Shown: positions 35,775-44,188 of the stretch, piece after piece | Numbering within the stretch: the first letter of the stretch is position 1 | How the letters are laid out: each line of letters starts with the position of its first letter | Assembly: GCF_003148665.1 (NCBI RefSeq) | Contig: NZ_QGGQ01000015.1 | Location: forward strand, 1-64,000 | Length of the DNA stretch: 64,000 nucleotides | Direction of reading: 5' to 3' | Source: Maribacter polysiphoniae | GTDB lineage: Bacteria > Bacteroidota > Bacteroidia > Flavobacteriales > Flavobacteriaceae | Made by a program: the position numbers and the translations under genes | Notes under the pieces: model-generated | What the model was told of the DNA's origin: nothing | Databases searched by the model: none | The model's input: only the letters and a program-made list of their open reading frames with translations

Positions 35775-38318
35775 TTAAGCCGAATTTCTACTAGCATTAA
35801 TATTCCCGTAAAGAGATCTTGTAACAATTTTCTCATACAACTCCTTATAGGTCGTGTTTTGACCTATTCTCTGTAATGCATATTGTTGGATCACCAATAG
35901 CGGAAGAACGATGTTCTCCCTAATTTGGATAGACTCCCTAGAAATAGCTTCATTTTCCATTAAAACATCGTAACCGGAAATCAGCAACAACATCTCTTTG
36001 GACAGTTCATACTCCTTATGCAGGATATTCCAAAATTCACCATATTTTTCATCCTCTTTCATATAACTGGTGAGTTCAAAATAACATTTGGTAAGCGACA
36101 TCATACTATTATGCATCAATGCCTTGAAAAAAGGAACCTCTTTGTACATTTTCTTCAATTCCCTAAGTCTACCCGTTTCCCGGATTGTCTTAATCGCGGT
36201 GCCTATTCCAAAATACCCTGGGACATTCTGTTTTAATTGGCTCCAAGACCCCACGAAGGAGATGGCCCTAAGGTCACTCAAGGTCAATTTTGCCTTATTA
36301 CCCCGTTTTCCGGGTCTACTACCAATATTGGCTTTTTGGTAATACTTAAGGGTACTTCTATTTTCCAGATACGAAATGAACATTTCGTGCTGCTTCAATG
36401 CATCGTATTTGGCAAAACTCAATTCGGACAATTCCTCAAGGAGTTTACGGTGTTCCTTGGAAATCACGTTTTCCTTACCAAATAGATTATTCGACAATCC
36501 TGCGGTCAACAATTGCTCACTATTGTGCTTAAACTGTTCCTTGGTACCATACGTACTCGTTATGGTCTGCCCTTGTATGGTAAGTTGTATTTCATGGTTG
36601 GCGATATCCTTGGTCTGTGAGGCATAAAAACGATGTGTTTTACCACCACCACGGGCTGGTGGCCCTCCACGTCCGTCAAAAAACAAGGCTTTGACATGGT
36701 TCTTTTTACAAACCTTGGAAAGCTGTTCTTTGGTTTTTAGAATGGACCAGTTGGCCTTTACATAACCTCCATCCTTTGTACCATCGGAAAAACCGAGCAT
36801 CATGGTCTGACTGTCATTTCTTTGATTCAAGTGACTGCGATATTCGGGCAGATCAAATAAATATTGCATGACACCCTCGGCTTCCGACATGCCCTTCATG
36901 GTTTCGAATAGTGGGATTATATCAAAGGTGATACTATCATCTTGCCATCCACTCCATCTAAACAAGCCATAAACAAACAATACAGAGAAAATATCCTCTG
37001 AATTACTGATGATATATCGATTACAGCCATCCTCCCCATTTTTGGCTTGTATTTCTTTTAGTTGTTGTATGTTCAATAAAGTATCACGCACTATGTCCTC
37101 GTACGTATCCGGATCGGCCTTGATGTTTTCCTTTACCAACAAATTCACCAATTCCGACTCTGAGAGTTCATCCAAACTTTCCTTGATATACCCGGTATTC
37201 TTTAAAATAGTTTCAACGACCAAAATATGTTTGCTATGGTCCTGACGGATATCCAAAGTGGCAAAATGTGTCTTAAAGATCTTTACCTTATCTATAAAAT
37301 GATCGAGCATTCCCAAATAGAGTCCGTGGTAATCGTTGCGTAATAGCTCCCGCATGGTCATTAGGGGATCTACGATCTCCTGAAAGGAAATACTCTTTGC
37401 AGGATTGAACATTGCGGAGTACAATTTATTGCGCAATTCCTTTAAGGGACCTTGTACCTTTTTAAAGGTTAATTTTTTCTGTAGGGACTTCAGGTCATTA
37501 TAATAACATTTCATAAGATTCAACCGAAGATCATCGGCTACGTTCTTGGTAATTTCCGCGGTCACAAAAGGATTACCATCCCTATCGCCCCCTGGCCAGA
37601 ACCCAAGCTTCATGATATTATGATTCTCAAAATCATCATTATCGATATTCTCTTTTATATAGGCATACAAATCGCCCATGGCGTCATAATACACATTCCT
37701 TAGGATGTAAATGATATTCTTAGCCTCGTCGAAAGGGGTGGGTTTTTGGCTGTTGATCAATGAAGTAAGCCCCAATTGCTGTAAGGTCACATCAATATCG
37801 TCTATTTTATTATCCACTATGAGGGATCGAAGATCATTCATGATATCAAGAACGGCCGGCGTATAGAATTGGGTTGGGTGCGCCGTCAAAACGATCCGCG
37901 CACTAAACGTTGATAATTTTTCGGCAACCTTGTCCCAGCTTTTGGTTCTATTGACCAGTTGGAAGTAATCCTTGATCGAAAGTGAATCGCTATGCTCCTG
38001 AAGCTTCGGAAAGGCAGCATCCTCAACACTATCGTATAATACAACCTGTCTTTCCACATATTGAATGATTCGGAACATAAAATCTATCTGGTCCTTTTCT
38101 TCCTTGATATCCACATAATTCTTGAAGAATGATTCAAGAATATCCTGGGGATTAAGTCCTTCTTTAAGCCCTTGTTTGGATTGATGGTGTAAAAGTGGCA
38201 CGACCATACCCACATTCTCAATATTCCTATACGGAAGATTCAGAAACAGACTGTTGTAGACATTGAACTTATTCTGTACCGATTTTTTAAACTCCTCTAA
38301 TCTTTCTGTTTGATGCAT
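35775..38318 (-). CDS. ppc: Phosphoenolpyruvate carboxylase
   Basis: Carboxylates PEP to oxaloacetate to refill the TCA cycle; 847 residues. Active-site segments are present: LTAHPTQF (catalytic His, residue about 147), LGFWPGGDRDGNPFVT, GFSDGTKDGGYVKANW, the loop FFDGRGGPPARGGGK and GSRPGKRG. The HPTQ and GSRPGKR forms differ from E. coli (HPTE, GSRPAKR) and are consistent with the divergent PEPC group of Bacteroidota. The C-terminus does not show the canonical QNTG end; it ends GNINASRNSA after IGQNTT further inside. Own transcript, probably with the TPR gene behind it. Confidence 0.95.
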   Translation of the reverse strand: MHQTERLEEFKKSVQNKFNVYNSLFLNLPYRNIENVGMVVPLLHHQSKQGLKEGLNPQDILESFFKNYVDIKEEKDQIDFMFRIIQYVERQVVLYDSVEDAAFPKLQEHSDSLSIKDYFQLVNRTKSWDKVAEKLSTFSARIVLTAHPTQFYTPAVLDIMNDLRSLIVDNKIDDIDVTLQQLGLTSLINSQKPTPFDEAKNIIYILRNVYYDAMGDLYAYIKENIDNDDFENHNIMKLGFWPGGDRDGNPFVTAEITKNVADDLRLNLMKCYYNDLKSLQKKLTFKKVQGPLKELRNKLYSAMFNPAKSISFQEIVDPLMTMRELLRNDYHGLYLGMLDHFIDKVKIFKTHFATLDIRQDHSKHILVVETILKNTGYIKESLDELSESELVNLLVKENIKADPDTYEDIVRDTLLNIQQLKEIQAKNGEDGCNRYIISNSEDIFSVLFVYGLFRWSGWQDDSITFDIIPLFETMKGMSEAEGVMQYLFDLPEYRSHLNQRNDSQTMMLGFSDGTKDGGYVKANWSILKTKEQLSKVCKKNHVKALFFDGRGGPPARGGGKTHRFYASQTKDIANHEIQLTIQGQTITSTYGTKEQFKHNSEQLLTAGLSNNLFGKENVISKEHRKLLEELSELSFAKYDALKQHEMFISYLENRSTLKYYQKANIGSRPGKRGNKAKLTLSDLRAISFVGSWSQLKQNVPGYFGIGTAIKTIRETGRLRELKKMYKEVPFFKALMHNSMMSLTKCYFELTSYMKEDEKYGEFWNILHKEYELSKEMLLLISGYDVLMENEAISRESIQIRENIVLPLLVIQQYALQRIGQNTTYKELYEKIVTRSLYGNINASRNSA

Positions 38319-38473
38319 AGACTTTAATAAATGTACCCTTATTTCACACGGATACGGATTTACTTACCTCGTTTGACTTGACAAATATCGGCATATTACG
38401 CATAACATTATTTGCTTATTTTATCAAATAACAAAATAAGGTTCTGTTACCATAAAACCAACACTAAACGCAA

Positions 38474-39172
38474 TTAAATATCTGATGGTTTCCCTTTAAT
38501 CCCTTTAAAAAAGGGCCTGTATTGCAACTCCCTATAATCCAAGGTGTTGAACTTCGGGTTTTCCGCCTTTAACATCTTATAGTGCAACAGGCTCCCGACT
38601 GCCCTATTGGCAGCCCCAGAAGGTGCTGTCAAGGAAACGGTTTGTATCACTCTTCGCCCCCCTTCTTTCGGGGACAGGCAAAACCGGTGTATTCTTGGCA
38701 CTTGGGAATCTACCAGTTCCAAATTAATTTGATGCTCTTTCAAATGCCGTCGAAAAAAATATTCCGGGCCGTTTTTACTGTTTCCACCAGTGAAAAGCAG
38801 GGTATCGACCTTATCGTACTTTTTAAGATACCCAATAAGGTTTCTAAGTTGTATATTCTGCATTCCCAGATCCGACGCATCTATTTTGGCACGTTCAGCA
38901 CTTTGAACGATATCACATATTCCGATTTTGTGTTGTACCAAAAACCTTTTTCGTTGTGCAATGGCCTCCTCACTTGTTTCAAATTTCAAATCCAATTGAA
39001 AAATCCTATCAAGGATGGTCCACAATTGTCCATCCCTACTGCCATAGCAGAAATCGACATCGCCCTCCTTCAACAGCCCCGTTGTAAATCTCGGAGGCGG
39101 CAAGGTACCGACAATCAATTTCGTTGCTTCCTTAAACAGAAAGGGTTCATAAGGATGGGAATGAAGAAACAT
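38474..39172 (-). CDS. Uracil-DNA-glycosylase-superfamily protein
   Basis: A protein of 232 residues with an N-terminal half resembling the UDG fold: LIVGTLPPPRF (motif 1), then DVDFCYGSRDGQLWTILDRI in place of the usual phosphate-sugar-binding FWxIL motif, and later LLFTGGNSKNG and SLTAPSGAANRA. The catalytic Asp or Asn of classical UDGs cannot be assigned with confidence, so it may be an atypical glycosylase acting on other damaged bases, or an inactive relative. It is divergent from THX and precedes ppc by 155 bases. Confidence 0.7.
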   Translation of the reverse strand: MFLHSHPYEPFLFKEATKLIVGTLPPPRFTTGLLKEGDVDFCYGSRDGQLWTILDRIFQLDLKFETSEEAIAQRKRFLVQHKIGICDIVQSAERAKIDASDLGMQNIQLRNLIGYLKKYDKVDTLLFTGGNSKNGPEYFFRRHLKEHQINLELVDSQVPRIHRFCLSPKEGGRRVIQTVSLTAPSGAANRAVGSLLHYKMLKAENPKFNTLDYRELQYRPFFKGIKGKPSDI

Positions 39173-39250
39173 ATCGTTTATCTAGGTCTTAGCGGAAAAA
39201 AGTTTGATTTCGCCAATCAGCCATACCGTTTTTAATGATTGTAAACTTTA

Positions 39251-39281
39251 TTGACAATCTCTTATAAAATCAGTACTTTTA
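39251..39281 (+). promoter_or_regulatory. Promoter of the THX gene
   Basis: TTG (39251-39253), a 20-base spacer and TACTTTTA (39274-39281) match the Bacteroidota promoter with one mismatch in the -7 element. The start would be about 15-18 bases before the THX ATG. Confidence 0.5.
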
Positions 39282-39303
39282 AAGGTAACAAAAAATCATA
39301 ACT

Positions 39304-39432
39304 ATGGGAAGAGGGGACAAAAAGACGAGAAAAGGAAAAATCGCCAACAATTCATATGGCGCAAGAAGACCTAGAAAAATAAAGAAAAGACCTACCGTGG
39401 AAGAAAAAATAGATATCAAAAAAAAGAAATAA
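39304..39432 (+). CDS. 30S ribosomal protein THX
   Basis: Very short, highly basic protein of 42 residues beginning MGRGDKKTRKGKIANNSYG and continuing ARRPRKIKKRP. The pattern GRGDKKTxxGKI-x-x-SYGxxRP is that of the bacterial THX family, a small peptide that fills a cavity in the head of the 30S subunit. It is easily missed because of its length. It has its own promoter, is divergent from the UDG-like gene, and ends 3 bases before the stop codon of a convergent lipoprotein gene. The lysine-rich tail (EEKIDIKKKK) is longer than in some homologues. Confidence 0.9.
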   Translation: MGRGDKKTRKGKIANNSYGARRPRKIKKRPTVEEKIDIKKKK

Positions 39433-39435
39433 ACC

Positions 39436-39801
39436 CTAATCCACCACAAAATCCAAGGTGACATTCCCTTCTGCGTCCAATCCTATTTCATAGGTATAAT
39501 ACCCGAAAGGCAATGGGGTCTCACCAACAAAGTCGATAGGTTGTAACACATAAGTTCCCCCTTCGGCGGAAATACTGATATAATCATACGTGTAGGCTGT
39601 TTCATATTCCAGATAATCGCTATAGGAATCCGGGCCTACATTGGTATGTACCATTTCCACCCCACCAACTTGTATGGAATCGTATTGTAAGGCACTTACG
39701 TTTTTTACACGTATCTGCACACCGTTCAATTCATCATCACGATCCGTACAACCGACAACGAATACAAACACACTAAAAGTTAAAATAAGGAACCGTTTCA
39801 T
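39436..39801 (-). CDS. Predicted lipoprotein of unknown function
   Basis: A protein of 121 residues with a lipoprotein signal peptide (LILTFSVFVFVVGC, lipobox Cys at residue 18). The mature part has no domain I recognise; it looks all-beta (GVQIRVKNVSALQYDSIQV, TYDYISISAEGG, YTYEIGLDAEGNVTLDFVV). An Asp-rich stretch (CTDRDDEL) after the Cys may influence surface export in Bacteroidota. It follows yaaA by 54 bases in the same direction and converges on THX with a 3-base gap. Confidence 0.8.
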   Translation of the reverse strand: MKRFLILTFSVFVFVVGCTDRDDELNGVQIRVKNVSALQYDSIQVGGVEMVHTNVGPDSYSDYLEYETAYTYDYISISAEGGTYVLQPIDFVGETPLPFGYYTYEIGLDAEGNVTLDFVVD

Positions 39802-39855
39802 ACTACGCTTTGAATTGTTTCTGTATGAGTAAAACGGCGTAAGTGCAAAAATATT

Positions 39856-40617
39856 CTATCGAACAAAAACTGGTTCGTACTCTTTTAAGGTGTGTTCCTT
39901 ACTGAACATGTAATCATCACCATTGAAAGCGCGAAGTTCGTCCAAGGTTTTTACATCCTTATCCAAAATATAACGCACCATAGAACCCCTTGCTTTTTTT
40001 GCAAAGAAACTTATGATCTTAAGTTTATCGTTCTTCCAATCCTTAAAAATGGGGGTTATTACAGGTACTTTAAGTTTTTTGGTATCCAGTGCGCTAAAAT
40101 ATTCCTTGCTGGCCAAATTTATGAACAACCCATCGTCATCCAATTCACTATTCAAATGGTCGGTCAATTCCTTTTTCCAAAATTCGTAAAGGTTTTTTTT
40201 ACGACCGACCTTTAATGATGTACCCATTTCAAGACGATAGGGTTGAATCAAATCGAACGGTTTTAAAATGCCATACAAACCGGATAATATACGTAGCGTA
40301 TCCTGAAGTTTATCAAATCGCTCCACCCCAATCGAATAGGCATCGATCCCCTGGTAAACATCCCCATTAAAAGCATAGATGGCAGGTCTTGCGTTCGATG
40401 GATCAAACGGTACGGAAAAATTCTGGTTACGCTCCCAGTTAAGTTCCGCAAGGTTATTCGAAATACCCATTAATTCTGCCAATGCACTGGGTTTCTTCTT
40501 CGCAAGCACCTTGTTCAACTTTTCTGCCTGCCCTAAAAAACGAGGCTGCGAAAACCTTTCAGTGGGTAATTCGCGTTCAAAATCCAGTGATTTTGCCGGA
40601 GAAACAACAATTTTCAT
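39856..40617 (-). CDS. yaaA: Peroxide stress protein YaaA
   Basis: Member of the YaaA/DUF328 (UPF0246) family, 253 residues. Conserved parts are the N-terminus [50 protein letters not shown] and [14 protein letters not shown]. In E. coli YaaA is induced by OxyR and limits intracellular free iron during peroxide stress; the fold contains a DNA-binding helix-hairpin-helix. Neighbours here do not point to oxidative stress, so that role is by family only. Confidence 0.95.
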   Translation of the reverse strand: MKIVVSPAKSLDFERELPTERFSQPRFLGQAEKLNKVLAKKKPSALAELMGISNNLAELNWERNQNFSVPFDPSNARPAIYAFNGDVYQGIDAYSIGVERFDKLQDTLRILSGLYGILKPFDLIQPYRLEMGTSLKVGRKKNLYEFWKKELTDHLNSELDDDGLFINLASKEYFSALDTKKLKVPVITPIFKDWKNDKLKIISFFAKKARGSMVRYILDKDVKTLDELRAFNGDDYMFSKEHTLKEYEPVFVR

Positions 40618-40714
40618 ATAAATCTGTTTTACAGGTAAAAATATAAAGGATTTGGGCAGAAAACCACCTTAACCCAAAAGTAGTTATCAATACCGATATA
40701 AATGGAATTTATAC

Positions 40715-41737
40715 TTACTTGCTATGCTTGGCGTAATCTTGCCATTTGGCAATACAATTCGCCATGTCCTCTGGAAGTTCGGAATTAAAACGCATGAACT
40801 CACCCGTTACAGGATGTACAAAACCCAGGGTCTTGGCATGCAAGGCCTGTCGTGGCAGGATCTTAAATGCATTTTCGACAAACTGTTTGTATTTTGTGAA
40901 TGTGGTGCCTTTCAATATCCTGTCCCCTCCATAGCGTTCATCGTTAAAAAGGGTGTGCCCTATATATTTCATATGCACACGTATTTGGTGCGTACGGCCT
41001 GTTTCCAATTTACAGGACAACAGGGTAACATACCCCAAGCGCTCCAACACCTTATAATGCGTAACAGCCTCCTTACCTTCATCGCCCATAGGAAAAACAT
41101 GCATCTGCAACCGATTTTTAGGATTTCTGGCAATATGGCCCTCAACGGTACCATGGTCATCTTCAACATTGCCCCAAACCAATGCAATATACTCCCGTTC
41201 AGATGTTTTGTCGAAAAATTGTTTGGACAGATGCGTCATTGCCGCCTCGGTCTTGGCCACCACCAAAAGTCCTGAGGTATCCTTATCAATACGGTGTACC
41301 AATCCGGGACGTTCGTTTTCGTTCGTTGGCAAATCCTTTGTATGGAACAATAAGGCATTGATCAAAGTACCTGAGTAATTACCATGCCCGGGATGCACGA
41401 CCATGCCAGCCGGTTTATTGACCACCAACAGGGCATCGTCCTCATAGACTATATCCAAAGGAATATCTTCCGGTATCAACAATAACTCGTGCGGAGGGTG
41501 TTCAAACAGAACCCTTACCTCATCCCCTGCCTTAACCTTGTAATTCTGCTTTACGATCTTTTCATTGACCCAGATATGACCGTCCTTTGCAGCTTGTTGA
41601 ATTTTATTACGGGTAGCATTTTCGATGAAATTCATCAAAAATTTATCCACACGAAGCGGATCCTGCCCTTTTGAAGCGACAAACTTATGGTGTTCATATA
41701 GTTCTTCCTCGCTGGGTTCTTGAATATGTGGTCCCAT
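40715..41737 (-). CDS. rluD: 23S rRNA pseudouridine synthase, RluA/RluD family
   Basis: A protein of 340 residues with an N-terminal S4 RNA-binding domain (about residues 27-85, PLRVDKFLMNFIENATRNKI) and a pseudouridine synthase domain. The catalytic Asp is D151 in HRIDKDTSGLLVV. The domain order and length fit RluD, which modifies helix 69 of 23S rRNA; RluA or RluC specificity is possible. It starts 3 bases after the PASTA gene, so both are translated from one mRNA. Confidence 0.92.
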   Translation of the reverse strand: MGPHIQEPSEEELYEHHKFVASKGQDPLRVDKFLMNFIENATRNKIQQAAKDGHIWVNEKIVKQNYKVKAGDEVRVLFEHPPHELLLIPEDIPLDIVYEDDALLVVNKPAGMVVHPGHGNYSGTLINALLFHTKDLPTNENERPGLVHRIDKDTSGLLVVAKTEAAMTHLSKQFFDKTSEREYIALVWGNVEDDHGTVEGHIARNPKNRLQMHVFPMGDEGKEAVTHYKVLERLGYVTLLSCKLETGRTHQIRVHMKYIGHTLFNDERYGGDRILKGTTFTKYKQFVENAFKILPRQALHAKTLGFVHPVTGEFMRFNSELPEDMANCIAKWQDYAKHSK

Positions 41738-41740
41738 ATA

Positions 41741-42331
41741 TTATTCTGAATCTGCCTTTATTTGTGCACGCTCAGTAATACTTCCGTTACCGCATACCAA
41801 TTCTATTTTTGAAGTCTTGGGAAGTTTATCCCCTGGTTTAATATATTTACCCTTGTACTTGATCTGATAAACCATGTCCTTTCCAAGTTCATCAATATAA
41901 CTTACCCGCTGCACATCAAGACCTACAGCCTTTAGCATTGACGAGGCATTGCGCTGGGTAACCTGGATGATATTGGGCACGGTTACTTTTTTATACCCTG
42001 ATGGATTTACCGTAAAATAGATTTTACGGTCTTCCTTAACCTTGGTCCCTGCCTTTGGATCTTGTTCTATAATCGAAAACCTCGGATAATTGGGGTTGTA
42101 ATTGGCTGAATCCAAAACCTCATAACGCAAACCGACCTTTTCTACGGTCGAACGCATATCCATCACCGACATTTTTGAAAAATCGGGTACCTCTACAAAT
42201 TCACCATGATGGGTGGTGCTGTTCAACCAGCGTAAAGTTACAATGACCAATACGACCGAAACCACTACGGCCAAAACCAATTGTACTAGAAATGTACGAC
42301 TCCGTAAAAAATTTAAAAATTGTCTCATCAT
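41741..42331 (-). CDS. PASTA-domain membrane protein
   Basis: A protein of 196 residues: short cytoplasmic N-terminus, one transmembrane helix (about 14-33, FLVQLVLAVVVSVVLVIVTL) and PASTA repeats outside the membrane (about 45-112, 115-185), with typical VPDFSKMSVMDMRSTVEKVG and VPNIIQVTQRNASSMLKAVG starts. PASTA domains bind uncrosslinked peptidoglycan or muropeptides. There is no kinase or transpeptidase domain, so it is a stand-alone sensor or adaptor. It is divergent from ddl, an enzyme of peptidoglycan precursor synthesis, which supports a cell-wall role. Confidence 0.92.
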   Translation of the reverse strand: MMRQFLNFLRSRTFLVQLVLAVVVSVVLVIVTLRWLNSTTHHGEFVEVPDFSKMSVMDMRSTVEKVGLRYEVLDSANYNPNYPRFSIIEQDPKAGTKVKEDRKIYFTVNPSGYKKVTVPNIIQVTQRNASSMLKAVGLDVQRVSYIDELGKDMVYQIKYKGKYIKPGDKLPKTSKIELVCGNGSITERAQIKADSE

Positions 42332-42346
42332 GTGATATTAATCGCA

Positions 42347-42354
42347 CAAATATA
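42347..42354 (-). promoter_or_regulatory. -7 element of the PASTA-rluD transcript
   Basis: TATATTTG on the minus strand matches TAnnTTTG exactly and lies 15 bases before the ATG. No clean TTG is found at 19-20 bases upstream. Confidence 0.5.
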
Positions 42355-42533
42355 GGAAATGAGGTATAACTTTGAACGACCACCTTCCCAAATATTGGTT
42401 AAAGCACTGGGCAATTTCGAAAACTTTGATCAAACTCCAAAAAAAAACCACTAGGTTCAAAAGAAACCCATGGCTTTTTCTTTACTTTGATTCCTGAAAG
42501 TTGCTTTACACTTAAATGCAAAAAAAGTAGGCC

Positions 42534-43517
42534 ATGAAGAAAAAAGTCGCCATTATCATGGGTGGTTATTCCAGTGAATATAAAATTTCACTCAAGAGCG
42601 GTAATGTCGTACATTCTTATCTTGACAAATCCCAATTTGATAGTTACCGTATCCATATTTTTAAGGATAAATGGGTTTATGTTGACGAGGATGAAACGGA
42701 ATTTGAAGTGAACAAACACGATTTCTCCATTTCCCCTAAAGGACAGAAAATCACCTTTGACTGTGTTTTCAACGCCATTCATGGCACCCCCGGGGAAGAT
42801 GGTTTGCTGCAAGCCTATTTTGAATTGCTTAAAATTCCGCAAACGTCGTGCAACTATTATCAAGCTGCCTTGACGTTTAGCAAACGGGACCTCTTGAGTG
42901 TCTTAAAACCCTACGGAATAAAATCCGCCCCATCTTATTATTTGAATATGGGTGATGAAATCGACGTCAATGCCATAGTTGCCAAAGTAGGGTTACCCTG
43001 TTTTGTAAAGGCCAACAAGGCCGGCAGCAGTTTTGGCATCTCCAAGGTTTATGAAAAAGAGGCCTTGCAAACTGCCATAGACCTGGCATACCAAGAGGAC
43101 AACGAAATAATCATCGAAGCTTTCCTGGAAGGCACTGAAGTTTCTGTAGGCGTAATCAAATACAAGGGGGAAACCAAGGTTTTACCCATTACCGAGATAG
43201 TCACTGATAATGATTTTTTTGATTACGAAGCCAAATACGAAGGAAAGTCCCAAGAAATTACTCCGGCCCGAATCAGTTCGGAACAGGCGAAAAAAGTCAG
43301 TGAAATTGCAAAACATGCCTATGAGGTTCTTAAAATGAATGGGTTTTCGAGAAGCGAGTTCATTTTTGTCAATGATGAACCCTATATGTTGGAAATGAAC
43401 ACTACCCCCGGTCTGACCACGGAGAGCATATTACCACAACAGGCCAAAATAGCAGGAATATCACTTACCGAGTTGTTTGGTAATGCCATTATGGAAGTAT
43501 TACCCAAAAACCCCTAA
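42534..43517 (+). CDS. ddl: D-alanine--D-alanine ligase
   Basis: ATP-grasp ligase of 327 residues making the D-Ala-D-Ala dipeptide for peptidoglycan. Visible motifs: N-terminal IIMGGYSSEYKISLKSG, FNAIHGTPGEDG, the ATP-binding CFVKANKAGSSFGISKV, EAFLEGTEVSVGV and the metal-binding MLEMNTTPGLT. The ligand-specificity loop near FDYEAKYEGKSQEI has the Tyr typical of D-Ala-D-Ala rather than D-lactate ligases. coaD follows 9 bases later, so the two are an operon. Confidence 0.97.
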   Translation: MKKKVAIIMGGYSSEYKISLKSGNVVHSYLDKSQFDSYRIHIFKDKWVYVDEDETEFEVNKHDFSISPKGQKITFDCVFNAIHGTPGEDGLLQAYFELLKIPQTSCNYYQAALTFSKRDLLSVLKPYGIKSAPSYYLNMGDEIDVNAIVAKVGLPCFVKANKAGSSFGISKVYEKEALQTAIDLAYQEDNEIIIEAFLEGTEVSVGVIKYKGETKVLPITEIVTDNDFFDYEAKYEGKSQEITPARISSEQAKKVSEIAKHAYEVLKMNGFSRSEFIFVNDEPYMLEMNTTPGLTTESILPQQAKIAGISLTELFGNAIMEVLPKNP

Positions 43518-43526
43518 CTTTAACCT

Positions 43527-43982
43527 ATGAGACGCGCTATTTTTCCAGGTTCCTTTGATCCTTTGACATTGGGACACCACGATATTATAATGAGGGGCAT
43601 TACGCTTTTTGATGAACTTATCATCGCTGTAGGGGTCAATGCCGACAAAAAATATATGTTCACCCTTGAGCAAAGGCTCGAATTCATTACCCAGGAATTT
43701 AAAAATGAACCCAAAATAAAAGTACTCACCTATGAAGGCCTTACCGTGGATTTTTGCGAAAAGGTAAATGCGGGTTTTATTTTGCGTGGCCTAAGAAACC
43801 CCGCTGACTTCGAGTTTGAAAAGGCCATTGCCCACACAAACCGTAAGCTTTCCGATATAGAGACTGTTTTCTTACTGACTTCCTCGGGCAAATCGTTCAT
43901 CAGCTCCTCAATTGTAAGGGATGTTATTCGAAATGGAGGTAATTATTCGATATTGGTCCCAGATACAGTAAGGTTCCAATAA
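43527..43982 (+). CDS. coaD: Pantetheine-phosphate adenylyltransferase
   Basis: Fourth step of coenzyme A synthesis, 151 residues. The nucleotidyltransferase signature GSFDPLTLGH is at residues 8-17 and the ISSSIVRD motif near residue 128. GLRNPADFEFE and the early basic residues that bind phosphopantetheine are present. It is co-transcribed with ddl; pairing with ddl is common in Flavobacteriia and has no obvious metabolic logic. Confidence 0.97.
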   Translation: MRRAIFPGSFDPLTLGHHDIIMRGITLFDELIIAVGVNADKKYMFTLEQRLEFITQEFKNEPKIKVLTYEGLTVDFCEKVNAGFILRGLRNPADFEFEKAIAHTNRKLSDIETVFLLTSSGKSFISSSIVRDVIRNGGNYSILVPDTVRFQ

Positions 43983-44188
43983 TTCGATTTTCACCTTCAA
44001 TATTCGCCATAATCGAAATCCCTAAGCGCTGAACTATTGTAAAAACAGACAGTTTCAATATGTTCAGACATACATTTAATTGACTTTATATCGTTTAAAT
44101 CGTGTATTACAACGAGTATTGCCTTATTCACAACAAAGCTTAAGCAATTTGGAATAATACACCTACTTTCGTAAGAAATTACAACAAT

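Noticed and set aside
38582-39235. 217-codon plus-strand frame opposite the UDG-like gene
   Set aside because: Antisense to a gene with recognisable motifs and good context; no family match in the translation.
40724-41275. 183-codon plus-strand frame opposite rluD
   Set aside because: Antisense to the catalytic domain of the pseudouridine synthase; sequence is low in recognisable structure.
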